The translations under genes were made by a program, and so were the position numbers. Shown here piece by piece: positions 1-10,525 of a DNA stretch of 64,000 bases (the stretch's first letter is position 1; the number at the start of each line of letters is the position of its first letter). This DNA comes from Dermacentor variabilis (lineage: Eukaryota > Arthropoda > Arachnida > Ixodida > Ixodidae): assembly GCF_050947875.1 (NCBI RefSeq), contig NC_134568.1, positions 213,757,678-213,821,677 on the forward strand, in the 5' to 3' direction. The notes under the pieces were generated by a model that searched no databases, had not been told where the DNA came from, and was given only the letters and a program-made list of their open reading frames with translations.

Positions 1-245
1 TGTGCAGTGCAGTGGCAATGACAGGCCACGTGGATGATTCACTTGGCCTCTGGCATTATTGAAACCAACATGCAGCCTCTTATGGTCCCTTGCATAGTGG
101 GGAGTGCAAATGGCGATGTTGGAGCCACGTGGATGACTCACTCAGTCTCCAGCATTGTTCAAACCAGCATGCACCCTCCTTGGGTCCCTCGCATAGTGGG
201 GAGTGTAAGTGGTGATGTTGGGACCATGCAGATGGACTCACTTCG
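1..245. repeat. Minisatellite, about 99-bp unit, cut by window start
   Basis: The segment from the CCACGTGGATGA at 26 recurs at about 125 and, more degenerate, at about 224. Each unit contains AGCATT/GGCATT, CCAACATGCA-like and GCATAGTGGGGAGTG blocks. About 2.3 units are visible. Short open frames on both strands here are by-products of the repeat. Confidence 0.75.
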
Positions 246-589
246 TCATTCGCACAGATAAGCCTAAAAATTTCCAATGCATTGACATTTGTTTTCTTAT
301 AGAGCACTGTGCGGGCATGCCCAGGGGTGAGGTCTAAATTTTATGTATTAGCTGGTGGTTTCTGTTCAGAAGGGAGTATTCTTTAATTCATGTTTTAGGA
401 AACAGAGCTTCTAGAATGATGATGCACATGCATTATAAATGTGTTGATTCCAGTTGAAGTTGTTCGCTATAGACTCCAAGGTATTTGCACTCGGTTAATC
501 TTGTAAATGATTCATATTTAAAATTACACAAAAACGATAGGCTGGTTCTGTAATTGATCATCTCATAAGTACTGTTTTGTTCTCACTAG
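246..589. other. Unassigned intronic or upstream sequence
   Basis: AT-rich single-copy-looking DNA. I see no coding block, repeat or structured RNA. Confidence 0.4.
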
Positions 590-958
590 AAGCTTGAGAA
601 CAAGTTAAGGACTATGCAAAGAGAGCGATGGAACAAAGAATTCTAAGCATAACGTTAAAAGACAGAAAGAGAGCGGTTTGGATCAGAGAGCAAACGGGTA
701 TAGCCGATATTCTAATTGACATTGAGAGAAAAAAAATGGGGCTGGGCAGGTCATGTAATGCGTAGGTTAGATAACCGGTGGACCATTAGGGTTACAGAAT
801 GGGTGCCAAGAGAAGGGAAGTGCAGTTGAGGATGGCAGAAGACTACGTGGGGCAATGAAATTAGGAAATTTGCGGGTGCTAGTTAGAATCGGCGCAGGAC
901 ATGGGTAGTTGGAGATTGCAGGGAGAGTCCTTCATCCTGCAGTGGACATAACATAGGC

Positions 959-990
<32 letters not shown>

Positions 991-1035
991 ATGGTGGTGG
1001 TGGTGGTGCTGGTGGTGGTGGTGGTGGTGGTGATG
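590..1035 (+). mobile_element. RTE-clade LINE, 3' end with microsatellite tail
   Basis: Translation of about 625-720 gives RILSITLKDRKRAVWIREQT. After a shift in the A-run at 729-736 the next frame gives WGWAGHVMRR and RWTIRVTEWVPREGK. This is the typical C-terminal block of RTE-type reverse transcriptases (LRDRKRN.WIR..., W.WAGHVAR, W.PR.GKR). The copy ends in (CTG)n, (ATG)n and (GTG)n runs at 958-1033, as RTE elements end in short simple repeats. It is 5'-truncated, frameshifted and dead. Confidence 0.75.
958..1033. repeat. Compound trinucleotide microsatellite (CTG/ATG/GTG)
   Basis: Consecutive runs of CTG, then ATG, then GTG/GGT. Probably grew from the tail of the RTE LINE just upstream. 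Confidence 0.9.
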
Positions 1036-2640
1036 CTTCATATTCCATTTTCTGCCACCACCTATGAAGGCGGTGAAGGTTTACATTAAGTGCAAACTGA
1101 TCCTATGGTTGCAAATTTCACTGAGCAGTACGCTGTCATCTGCAAACAATGTTATTTTCACTGGTTCAGTAATTAAGGTAAGGGTGACATTTATATATAT
1201 AAGAAATACAAGAAGTCTTAAAGCTCCTGGGGAACATTGGAGGTAACAGGGAGTGAATTCGAAAAACAGTTTTAGAGAAAAAAGTTGGCTGCAGTTTATT
1301 AGGTAAACACAAATCTGAATAAAAAATCTTGAAGATGAACTTCGCATGATAAAGGAGATAAAAGTCTTGGCTAAATATGAGAAATAATATCAATCTGAAA
1401 ATCCTGAGGTTTGTTGTGTAACAGTGGAGTAGCTTTTTCCAGAAGCCATGCTGGAATCTGGTGAACATGCTTCTCTCATCATGGACTCAAGTTATGTAAC
1501 TGTTATATCCTTAAAAATGTTACAGCATGAGAATGTTAGCTATGTGGGATGGTAACTAGAAGGGATATTGCCCTTTTTGAGCTAAGGTGAGATGAGCTCT
1601 GTTCACTGGTCTGAAGGAAGTTTAGTTATTTATGCCATGTGACGATGAGGAACTTGAAGATATCTCTGCACAGCAACAAATAAAAATGTTCGAAATAATA
1701 TTACAGCTACACGACACCTTTGTCTTCACTATAATTAGCATAGAAAAGCACACCTGACAAGGAAACAACATTTGTTTTAGGAGAATGTGATGAATGCAGT
1801 GATATTTTCATTCGCGCTGAAAATGAAAAAAATGCTGTGAAAGTTGGTATTAAAATTAATAGCAATACTTTGCATGTTTACAAGGAGTGCACTGTCATGC
1901 ATTATCTCATTTAGTGGCTTTTTGTTTTTACCTATAATGTTCCTAACATTTCTGGCAAATTCTGCATAAAATTAAGCAATATGATTTGAAAATACTGCTG
2001 GTTAACACAATTTACTGTTTGGCTAAAAATTCTTTGTGGGCCAAGAACAGTGTTCTGAAAAATATGCTTGTTTTAGATGCTTGCTTTTTCTTTTTAGGGT
2101 AAAATGCCTCCCCTAACCCAGAGGGGCAGCTCAAGAAGGCTTTACTTGTGTTATCAGTAACAGCGATTGCAAATTTCTTTGACTCTGTTCCATAATTTCT
2201 TTGTAGAAGTGATTATGGCAGAGGTCAAGATAGTGTAATAAACTTTTGTCTCAGGCACACGAGAAATTCTTTGCAGTAATGTGTTCAGATGAAGGGGTGC
2301 AGTGTGCAATGTTAAGAGGATAAAAAAAAAACTATCATAATAAAAAAAAAACCAGATCCAGAAGAAAACCATATGACTTGAGAATGTTGAGTTGTTTGAC
2401 AGCCTACTGTATCCTTCCATTACTAGGCTTAGTTCTAGAGATGCTTATGGTTGTATTTATATAACATCATAGATTGCTTGAGAGGCTTTGCCTTTTTTCT
2501 CTCCCTCATTTTAAAGCAAAGCTTTCTTTGCCTGTCAGTCGGTAGGTCAGTCAGTGGTCGAGTTCTCACCGAGTAGATTCGCATTCACTTAAAAATAAAA
2601 AGTAAAGTGCACCAGGCAGCAGGTTTCAAATCTCTGTCCC
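1036..2640. other. Unassigned AT-rich sequence
   Basis: No gene or recognisable element. Open frames here are short and lack splice context or motifs. Poly-A runs at 2325-2350 are the only notable composition feature. Confidence 0.4.
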
Positions 2641-2882
2641 CTAATAATAATAATATTTGGGGTTTTACGTGCCAAAACCACTTTCTGATTGTGAGGCACG
2701 CCGTAGTGGAGGACTCCGGAAATTTTGACCACCTGGGGTTCTTTAACGTGCACCTAAACCTAAGCACACGGGTGTTTTCGCATTTCGCCCCCATCGAAAT
2801 GCGGCCGCCGTGGCCGGGATTCGATCCCGCGACCTCGTGCTCAGCAGCCCAACACCATAGCCACTGAGCAACCACGGCGGGT
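2641..2882 (-). mobile_element. tRNA-derived SINE, Ruka-like, full length
   Basis: On the minus strand it begins ACCCGCCGTGGTTGCTCAGT, with an A-box-like GTTGCTCAGTGGCTATG and a B-box-like GGTCGCGGGATCGAATCCC, followed by a conserved body with TTAGGTGCACGTTAAAGAACC and GTGGTTTTGGCACGTAAAAC, and ends in an (ATT)n tail at 2644-2655. Structure and sequence fit the tRNA-derived SINE Ruka described from ticks. Four further copies occur in the window. Confidence 0.85.
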
Positions 2883-3051
2883 CCTCTGTCCCCTAGCACA
2901 GTAGTCCGATGCTCTAACCATTAGGTAACAACCACACTTTTCTGGTGTTTTGAATTTGTAAGCTCTGTTACATGCTAGGCCACAACCACACATACATTTA
3001 TCTCATGCCAACACCCACTGGCCCTTTCAGGTGGTTGCCAAGTGTTGGTTA

Positions 3052-3118
3052 TGGTTACGGTTCAGTGTTTTCAACTTTAATTTTTTTTTTTTAATTTGAA
3101 AACACTGAACCGTAACCA
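3052..3118. repeat. Perfect 23-bp inverted repeat (hairpin)
   Basis: The left arm 3052-3074 is an exact reverse complement of the right arm 3096-3118 (TGGTTACGGTTCAGTGTTTT... and its complement). The 21-base loop is T-rich. It could be a tiny foldback element or transcribe into a stable stem. Confidence 0.9.
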
Positions 3119-3645
3119 CAGGTACAAGTGACTGAGATATTGAGTCCACACAGGAACTTCCAATCCACACTTCCACACTTCCAATCAAGTCATGATTACT
3201 TAATCCAATTATAATACACGCATTTGTGTTTGCCCAGGTTTTCTTCATTAGTATGTGCCCTCTCTTTTCTGTTTATCACGCTAAGTTGAGAGAGCAGCTG
3301 ATGCTGCCAACTAAATAAATCGCAACAAGAACAACGATGGGCCTTCTCACTTGCCTCCTTGGAGAAGCCTGCATACACTACTATTGCTTCCAGATGCTGG
3401 TGGTGAGGAGGTTCCACAATGGACATGGGAGGCCTGCCCGCTGGCATCTTGACGCGGCCTCGAGAACGGTCGGGAACACTTGAGTAACTCGGTTACTCGT
3501 GTACCCGACGGTTGAAGAAACTGATCTTTCTTGGTTAAAACCGAATTTGACGGAATAAATTCGGCAGACTTTTATCGGTTTCTTTCAGTTTAAACTGAAA
3601 AGGCTGAAGCCTAATTTTGATGGTAATTTCCATGCTATCGTATAT
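3119..3645. other. Unassigned sequence
   Basis: No coding or repeat signal that I can name. Minus-strand open frames at 3196-3447 have no domain. Confidence 0.35.
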
Positions 3646-4085
3646 ACCAACAATGTTGGGTTGGCCAAGAAACGGGTGGCACATCTTGCCAACGATAATT
3701 AGTTCTTTGAGATGATCACTGCGTGTTGATTATAATTGATTTTAATTCTATAGCACATGCCTACAACAAGGGATTGGCCAAGAAGCAGGTAGTAGATATC
3801 TCTTCGAGATGATTGCCACATGTTTATGATTATGATACCCATACTGTGGCACATTGCAAAACGAGAGACTGCCCAGGAAGCATGTCTGCGTGTTGGCTAT
3901 GATGATATGTTCAATATTATGGCACACACCCACAGCAAGAGACTGGACAAGGAGTGGGCAGTACATATCGTGTCCACACCAACTAGCTCTTTTAGGTGAA
4001 CACCGCTTGTTGATGCTCACACTATGTGAATTCCACACTATGGCTCATACCCACAACGGGTGACTTGCCAAGTAGCGGCCAGTAC
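3646..4085. repeat. Degenerate tandem repeat, about 75-120-bp units
   Basis: The motif ATTGGCCAAGAAGCAGG and variants recur near 3660, 3774, 3869, 3943 and 4063, each time near GGCACATNCCCACAAC-like and CTTTGAGATGATC-like blocks. About five irregular units are seen, with many substitutions and indels, so it is old. Confidence 0.7.
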
Positions 4086-4387
4086 ATTTAAAATAAATAA
4101 GAAGAAATGAAGAAATAAAAGCTGATATAAGATTTGTCACATTTAATAGCACGGGTACACGACAGAACACATGCACCACTTTGCTTTTATGCCGAAGACT
4201 CAAGAATGCAAAGGGAAAATTTGTATCAGTTCATTATTCACTTCACGAAAGCTTTGCGTCAAATAAATTATGGCATGTGCATTGGGTCTGTATGATTTTT
4301 TTTGTTGATCATTTCTGCATTGCGTAAATGTTGTGAGCATCCGGCAAGAAGCAAAAGTAAGCGTGTCCTGTGCTTGCTTGTCTACAG

Positions 4388-4611
4388 TGGAAGTGGTTCC
4401 GGCTGCTGATGAGGAGAGCGAAGAAGAAGGAGAGGAAGACACATTCCAGTGTGGCAAATGCAAAAGGAAGTTCACCATGCTTGCCGCCTACTTTGCGCAC
4501 AAAAAGGAGCCGTGTGCAGGCAAGCTGCCAACTAGCCTGTGGCATCGGCCCCCTCATAGCACCTCAACCACCATGGGCACTGTTGACCGGTTGGCAGCTG
4601 CTTCCCAGACG
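4388..4611 (+). CDS. ZNF341: ZNF341 orthologue, exon with N-terminal C2HC-type finger
   Basis: Coding exon of a zinc-finger transcription factor. It follows an acceptor (tgtctacag, AG at 4386-4387) and ends at ACG|gtgggc with the donor at 4612. It begins on the second base of a codon, so the preceding exon must end in phase 1, and it ends in phase 0, matching the next exon. It encodes an acidic run (DEESEEEGEED) followed by FQCGKCKRKFTMLAAYFAHK and then EPC, a C-x2-C-x12-H-x5-C finger. Human ZNF341 has the same unusual N-terminal finger (CGKCK..F..L.AF..HK..QC) after an acidic stretch, as I recall it. ZNF341 is a nuclear DNA-binding activator; in humans it drives STAT3 and STAT1 transcription. 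The tick function is inferred only. The upstream exon with the start codon was not found. Confidence 0.8.
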
Positions 4612-5294
4612 GTGGGCACTTCCAGCATTCAGCTAATGTTGATGCATGCATGCAGGCTGGTGTCTGAACCTGGTGACTAGCATGTTCACAGGTTTCAAGC
4701 CAAGATATGTGTGGCATGTTTTTATAACCTTTTGCAAGCTTATGTGTTAATGATATGCACAAAAAAAAATGGAGAAGAGGGGGTGAGTAAGTCGAAACTG
4801 CCAAAAGAGACCAACAGATTTTGTAAGAAAGGAAGGCATAAGGAAATTAAAGTTTTTTAATTGCAGGGAGACATATCAATTTGTGCTTCTGTCTAAATTG
4901 GATATAATAATAAAGTAGAAGAAAACATCAAGGGCTTACTTGCAGGAATTTATACAACATATGCATGTTGCGTGTGGTGATCTATTTGACTACTTTAGTG
5001 GTTTATTGTAGGTCACTGCAGACAGAATTAAGCTGCCTAAGGTGCTCAAAACTGTGTGTTGCACGTGAAAAGAAAAATGTGGTAGATTATTACAAAGTGC
5101 AGCTATCTTATCCTTTTTCTTAAATTGTATTCAGCAGCAGTGCTACCAAATTTACCTGGATCTAAAGAAACCCCCCGCACCTCCTGATAACGACATGGCA
5201 TGGGGAAAAGCTCAAAGGAGAATTGACCCAAAATTTTTCTTTTCTTTTTCTTTTTTTTGCTTTGTTTGATAGATGCCTGCTGTTTAGTCATGGT
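4612..5294. other. Intron sequence, unassigned
   Basis: Part of the first visible intron of the ZNF341 orthologue. AT-rich, with an 8-bp TTTTCTTT-type pyrimidine stretch near 5240. No element recognised. Confidence 0.4.
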
Positions 5295-6110
5295 ACGACT
5301 CCCCGATTCCTGGAACGTGCAAAAAATAATGAATTATGAGATCTTTTAATCTGATAAATTCAAAAACATGCCAAATTTCTTGCCATATGGTTTGTTTTCG
5401 AGGGCAGCTTCTGTACATCACGACAGTTGAGAAGTGCAAGGGTCACGTGGTATCACTGATGGGTGAGTCTGTGCAGTAGTCGAAGGCTCATTGTGGTTGC
5501 CCTGTCAAAAGCTTCATACGATGGGATAATAGGGGAGAGAAGGTGGGAAGAATGAAGCATCCTGTGCATTCCAACAGAAGCGACAGCAGGGAACCAAGTT
5601 TATTATCATGTGTGGAATATGGAAAAGCACAGAGTGTAAAGGAATGGTCTATGAAGCGTGCATGCAGCTTTTGGTGAGACAGATTCATTGTGTGGCTTAC
5701 GTCCACTGGAACAGCGACAGCAGGGAACCAAGTTTATTATCATGTGTGGAATATGGAAAAGCACAGAGTGTAAAGGAATGGTCTATGAAGCGTGCATTCA
5801 GCTTTTGGTGAGACAGATTCATTGTGTGGCTTACGTCCACTGGAACAGGCTGAATGGCGCACGTGTTAACCATTTATGGCTATTACCTCTGATTTTTGCA
5901 GCACACAGAGATGAATTGTAAACAAACCTTGTGCGAAAAAGTTGTGCCCCATATGGCATGCATATTGAAATGGCCACCTTGAAAGAGGATATAATTCACG
6001 ATATTCTGCACACTCAAGGAATTCTAGCATGACACTGTAGTTACGGGGTCGACAGCTATCTGGTAAAGCAAAAAATGCGGGATTGAATAATTGAATAATT
6101 TTTGTCAGCA
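5295..6110. repeat. Unclassified dispersed repeat, copy 1
   Basis: Shares long, interrupted similarity with 34190-34815 in the same orientation: GATTCCTGGAACGTGCAA / GATTCCTCAGTTCCTCGAACGTGCAA, CACGTGGTATCACTGATG, GTCTGTGCAGTAGTCGAAGG, GATGGGATAATAGGGGAGAG and others appear in the same order. No coding capacity, terminal inverted repeat or tail is evident. It behaves like a family of interspersed repeats of about 0.6-0.8 kb. Confidence 0.65.
5579..5848. repeat. 134-bp tandem duplication inside the dispersed repeat
   Basis: The unit starting CGACAGCAGGGAACCAAGTT at 5581 repeats at 5715. Both copies run to GTCCACTGGAAC (5701 and 5835). I count a single clear mismatch (GCATGCAGC versus GCATTCAGC), so the duplication is recent. 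The copy at 34440-34570 has only one, diverged unit. Confidence 0.92.
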
Positions 6111-6330
6111 AAATTTAAGATGCCTTTCAAGCAATATTTTAAGATGCCTCAAGCTTGGCTATTACTATATATTCTTGTAAAATTCTTGCAGCAGAGCATA
6201 TCTTGTGCAGTGTCTTGGAAATTTCAGCTAAGAACAAAGCATCTGATAAAACATGGTTTGGGGTCTTTACCGTTTTGCTTTCGCTAGAATGTCTGTAAAA
6301 CATTTGTTACATGAACTTTGTGTGTTGCAG

Positions 6331-6546
6331 CTGACAGCACTGCGGCAATCCCTTCCACGAAATGCGCGTGTCATCTTGAGTGAGGCGGATCTTCTGACAC
6401 TTTCAAGCTCGCTGGAAGGAGCCTCCCAGATTGCCCTTGAAGAGCAAGCAGCCAACAGTGGCGAGGACCCCATGGGACAGGATGTGCTGCTGTCATCAGA
6501 CCTGTCAGAAGATGCCACTTGCTCTGCCGTTGTCACTGTGTCGCAG
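6331..6546 (+). CDS. ZNF341: ZNF341 orthologue, linker exon
   Basis: A phase 0-0 exon of 72 codons between acceptor tgtgttgcag (AG at 6329-6330) and donor tcgcag|gtgggt at 6547. It has no zinc finger. It is rich in Ser, Leu and acidic residues and contains RNARVILSEADLLTLSSSLE. This resembles the region after the first finger of vertebrate ZNF341, where a short conserved stretch of the type N-x-x-V-x-x-S-D-x-L precedes a serine-rich linker; I rely on memory for that comparison. Reading frame, phase and position between two other exons of the gene support it. There is no in-frame stop. It could be a transactivation or protein-interaction segment, but nothing in the sequence proves that. Confidence 0.75.
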
Positions 6547-7030
6547 GTGGGTTAGCTTAGTTATGCAACATACCATCCACAGTTTCAGTAAGAATTAAGT
6601 ATTTTGGGTTTTTATTTTCGTAAAATTCGGTACACTTTTTATTTATTGCAGGTTTTATTTCCACCAAAAACTTGCTTCCTTTTTTTCGGTGGATATCTTT
6701 TTCTAGAAGAACATATGTAGGCTTTTTTGCATGGATAATTTTTTGCATGAAGCTCACCCTTTCTTTTAGGGGGGCGAGGGGTGGTGGTGGTATGCCTGGT
6801 TCACTAATTTTTCTGACACTGAAATATACTGTATGACTGCGCGTTCCACTCTACAATGATGCAGTTGCACCCAAAATAACAAAGTTTTTGAGAAGCAGTC
6901 TTTTTAGCAAGGGTAAAATGTCATATGGTAATGTGACTATGCAGGAATCAAGATATTTAATATTCTAGCACAAATAGAATGAGTCTTTATTTCTAACATT
7001 ATGAGGGTACAGAGCTCCAATGCATAATGC
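6547..7030. other. Intron sequence, unassigned
   Basis: Starts at the donor of the 6331-6546 exon. Contains a G-rich stretch at 6771-6792 and otherwise AT-rich DNA without recognised content. Confidence 0.35.
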
Positions 7031-7599
7031 TGAAAAATCACCAGGTAGATATGATGATGAGCAATACAAGAACAAGGTGAATGCAGGAGCCAACGTTTCG
7101 ATAAGTGGACTTTTCTTTTTCAAGGTGACATATGCTTTCCTCGCCACAGTATATATAGGTAGGGCTCTTCTAAAGGGGAGAGAGCGTAAGGCGAGTGGGT
7201 GTGGCAACGAGTGAAGGTGCGTTAGTAGTGAGAATGCAGAATTGAGAAAGGAGTTCTGCGCACAAGACCAGTGACACGGCAGTCTGTCAATCATGTGTCA
7301 ACGGCCATGTGTCAGCCGCCATGTCAATGGCATGCACAGCACCCCTCTATTACCTGTTACGCTGATGGTCATGGGCTATCGTGTCTCTGAAAGAGATAAT
7401 AGAAGGAGCGGCAAAAACCGGTGCTCATGAAAAAATATATATATATTGAAATGGAACAAATAAATAAATAAAAGAAAAAAAAACAAAGAAAGGGGAAGAA
7501 AAACCAAGCAACCAAACCAAGTGTTGTTACCTATAGCTTGAAATTTAGCATAGCAAATAGATTCTAAAGCTACCTTTAAAACGTTTATGCCTATTGGTT

Positions 7600-8020
7600 G
7601 CAATGTCTTGAACTTATGGATAAGGTATGATTCTCTGTATTTTCTTTCTCTTTCAGAATGGAAATCTGACTGTAAGATGTAAAGTTTAAGTTCATCAAAG
7701 TTATGACCTGGTTGGTTGTAATGCTCGGCGACGGCTTTGTCAAACCTTTTAGCTGTGTCTGTGCGATGTCAGTTTAATTTGACGTTCATTGATAGTCCAA
7801 TTTCACCGATATATTGTTTCTTACGGAAGGAACATTCAAGCATATAAATCACATCCAAACTTATACTAGTAAAGCTAGATTTGACTTTCTGTGTATAACT
7901 ATTTGCAGTGCTTTTAATTTTAATGTCACTTTGAAGGTGCCTGCAGGTTTTGCACCTAGGGCAACAACATGTTTTTATTAAGGGGGAATGATGTTGGCTG
8001 ACCTTTGCGTGCACTAACAC
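7600..8020 (-). pseudogene. GIY-YIG endonuclease region of Penelope-like element 1
   Basis: Minus-strand reading shows CSFRKKQYIGEIGLSMNVKLN followed, after a stop, by DKAVAEHYNQPGHNFDELKL. The QYIGEIG is the second half of the GIY-YIG motif (usually Y-x-G-x-T/I-G), and R-x-N/H helices follow. It would nick target DNA for target-primed reverse transcription. The usual QYIGETG appears in the inverted copy at about 10505-10525. Broken by at least one stop. Confidence 0.75.
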
Positions 8021-8362
8021 GTCTTTAAGGTTACTGTTGTAGCGATAGGTAACCCTTGGTACATCCGGGAACGCTTTTCTCAGACGCTCATTACTTGATA
8101 ATATTGGGTGGTATTTTTGTAGGATGTTATGTTTGGGAGTGCATTAGATTATTTTGTTATAGAGGCTGGCGGTCTGTCAGATTTTGGTGTAGGCTGTTTC
8201 TTCGCTAATTGTGACTGTCTCCAATCTTGACGCCACATCATAAGCTCTATCGAGAGCAACTTGTGAATAGTTTCTTTCTGCTAGCGTTTTTTTTTTTTTT
8301 TTTTTTTTAAGGTCATTTAGGCGGTGGATATAATCATGGTCTTGGCTGCAGATTCTTCTTAT

Positions 8363-9088
8363 TTATTTCGCTTGTCCAACAAAAATTCCTTGCTTGCACT
8401 GTCGTGGGTGATGACTGTTGTAGTCTAAATATTGCTGGCTATCCGTAGGCTTCCGGTAAAGTGTCATTCTCAGTTTCCCGTTTTCTATGTAGATCGTCGT
8501 GTCGAGGAAGTTGATCTGACAAGGCGAGTGGTGAGCAGTAAATTTAATACTTGGGTGAAAGCGATTGAAATGGCTAATTAAGTTGGTTAATGCAGTTGTG
8601 CTGTTTTCCCTTATCATAAATATGTCGTCAATGTAACGAAGATAGGTGTGAGGTTTTGAAGGGTAGAATTTCAACAGGTCAGCTTCAAGCTGTCCCATGA
8701 AAATGTTCGCATACGTGGGAGCTAATGATGTTCTCATGCTATTGCCGAAAGTTTGCAGGTAGTGAATGGAATCTAGTTCAAAATAATTGAACATAAGAAC
8801 TAACCTAAGGAGCGACAGGTAAACTTCAGGAGCGTGCGCTTGAGGATTGATGGCGAGGGATTTTGAAACGGCTTCAATTCCTTCACTCATCGGTATGTTA
8901 ATGTAAAGGACAGAAACATCCAAAGTGACTAGAATAACGCAGTCGGAAAGGATTTGGTTGGCGTTGATGCGGTTAATAATTCGAAGGAAGTGCGGTGTGT
9001 CTTGAACAAAAGATGGGAGGGTGGTGGGGATGTTTGACAGGTGGTGATTTAGATAGTGACTCAGTAGGTGTGTTGTTAATAGACACAT
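8363..9088 (-). pseudogene. Reverse transcriptase core of Penelope-like element 1
   Basis: 241 codons on the minus strand without a stop. Visible RT motifs: VILVTLDVSVLYINIPMSEG (motif A with LDVxxLYxNIP), NSMRTSLAPTYANIFMGQLE (motif B; the usual G-x-x-M-G replaced by N-S-M-R-T) and YLRYIDDIFMI (motif C, YIDD), then INFLDTTIYI. These are hallmark RT features of Penelope-like elements. The upstream finger region is in another frame (8973-9257, with TGHFYLLPKIHKVS). Catalytic aspartates are present, but the motif B change and frameshifts make function unlikely. Confidence 0.88.
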
Positions 9089-9257
9089 TAGGGCGACCTG
9101 GGATTTCGGCTGTAAATATTTCTTCGACGGAAACTTTATGTATTTTAGGAAGCAGATAAAAGTGGCCTGTTTTTTTTTTGTTCTTTGGAATCTTGAAGCG
9201 ATATTCAGATTGCGTGATTAGTTCCCTGGACAGGAGCTCCGCTATTGTGTTTTTCAC
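8973..9257 (-). pseudogene. RT finger region of Penelope-like element 1
   Basis: Contains GHFYLLPKIHK and GRPNVSI, the conserved block before RT motif A (FYGLPKIHK...RPIVS). A frameshift near 9000-9090 separates it from the RT core. Further upstream (9300-9420) the frame is broken again but still resembles the LADNGG-type segment of the family. Confidence 0.75.
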
Positions 9258-9673
9258 AGTATTGCTGTAGTCGGAAGTTGGGTTAGAGTCGAGTTTTCTG
9301 TAATGGGTGTGGTTGCTCAGTTGTTTAGAGGCCTCATTCTTGTACTTTTATATAGGCCAGATTACGATACTGCCCCCGTTGTCTGCTAGTTTTATTACAT
9401 TATCATGCCTTTCCGCGAGTTCTTTATGCCTTTCCGCGAGTTCTTTAAGGATTTGGTGCTGAGCTGGGGACAAATTTTTGCATTTCCGGCAATGCCGCGT
9501 TGACTCTAGAATTTCCTTTGAGACCAGTTTTATGTATAAATCCAGGTCTGGGCACTGTTCGGTTTCTGGTGTCCACGTGCTATAGGCGGTCTAAGAGAGT
9601 CCCTATCTTGTTTACTACGTCTGGCCTATAGAAAAACTGAGCATGCGTTGACGGGCTAGTTGGTTAAGCATGA

Positions 9674-9853
9674 TTACAAAGACGGTGCCGAATAAAACAA
9701 CACACGAAGAAAGGGGACACGAGACAGCACGTAGGCGCAAGTGCGCCTACGTGCTCTCGTGTCCCCCTTCTCGTGTCCTCTCGTGTCCCCCTTCTCGTGT
9801 CCTCTCGTGTCCCCCTTCTTCGTGTGTTGTTTTATTCGGCGCCGTCTTTGTAA
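9674..9853. mobile_element. Foldback (snapback) element with internal minisatellite
   Basis: Left arm TTACAAAGACGGTGCCGAAT... and right arm ...ATTCGGCGCCGTCTTTGTAA are near-perfect inverted repeats of about 40-50 bp, with the centre at GTAGGCGCAAGTGCGCCTAC. The right half has an internal 24-bp repeat (CTCGTGTCCCCCTTCTCGTGTC) in about three copies. No coding. It lies inside Penelope-like element 1, so it is younger than it. Confidence 0.85.
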
Positions 9854-10133
9854 CTATAGAAAAAGAACTCCTTGATGTGCATGCGTCTTGAAAACTGTTA
9901 TATCTTTGTGGAGTTCGTATTCGTTTACTGCATTCTTCATGGGACAAAACGTTAGACCACGTTTCAGGAGATCAACTTCCTCGGGGCTTAGACTCTGGGA
10001 TATGTCTACTACGTTGCTGCAGTGCTCTGGATGCTCACCTGTAGGACTATTAGTGGAGCTATGTGCTGTAGGGGTTACTTAGTTTTCGTGGGTGAATCTG
10101 CAGCTCTAATATCTTTGTGCTGGTATTTATCTA

Positions 10134-10525
10134 TTAATTTTTCCTCCCTAGTTTGGACGAATTATTCAAATTCTCTTTCTCCAGTTCAGATAAATTTATG
10201 CTGTCGAGTTGATTAGTAATCATCGTAAGTTGTTCCTTGCAGCGTTCTTGAGAATATCCATTAAAGAGAGCGATGCATTTTCTAGGACAGCATTCCACTT
10301 CAATAATAACCTGGAGGGTAAGGAGCCAAGGGCACATCTAACCTTAATTCTGAGACCTTTTAGGATTTTCTTCTGTTTAATGCAGCTCATGTAAGTTTTT
10401 AGGTGAAATATGTAGTTTGTTTGTAATTTGTTTGTAAATCTAGCTTTACTTGTACAAGTTCTGATGTGATTTATATGCTTGAATGTTTGATCGGTAAAAA
10501 ACAATATATCGGTGAAACGGGACAA
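10134..10525 (-). pseudogene. N-terminal part of Penelope-like element 1 open frame
   Basis: Minus-strand blocks with LGSLPSRLLLKWNAVLENAS and, in another frame, QLDSINLSELEKENLNN. A Lys/Glu-rich, probably coiled segment precedes RT in Penelope-like proteins. Assignment rests on position and orientation, not on a motif. Confidence 0.5.

Larger units (their letters stand above)
7030..10490 (-). mobile_element. Penelope-like element 1 (minus strand), degenerate
   Basis: Read on the minus strand, an N-terminal block lies at 10134-10525, then a block with LLPKIHK near 9170, reverse transcriptase at 8363-9088 and a GIY-YIG endonuclease at 7600-8020. This order (RT then GIY-YIG) is specific to Penelope-like elements. 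The coding parts are split by stops and frameshifts. Outer sequence 7040-7400 occurs again inverted at 10865-11260. A 180-bp foldback sequence (9674-9853) sits inside it. Confidence 0.85.

Noticed and set aside
9747..9947. Repetitive Glu/Arg/Thr-rich open frame (minus strand)
   Set aside because: It is a reading of the 24-bp minisatellite in the foldback element.
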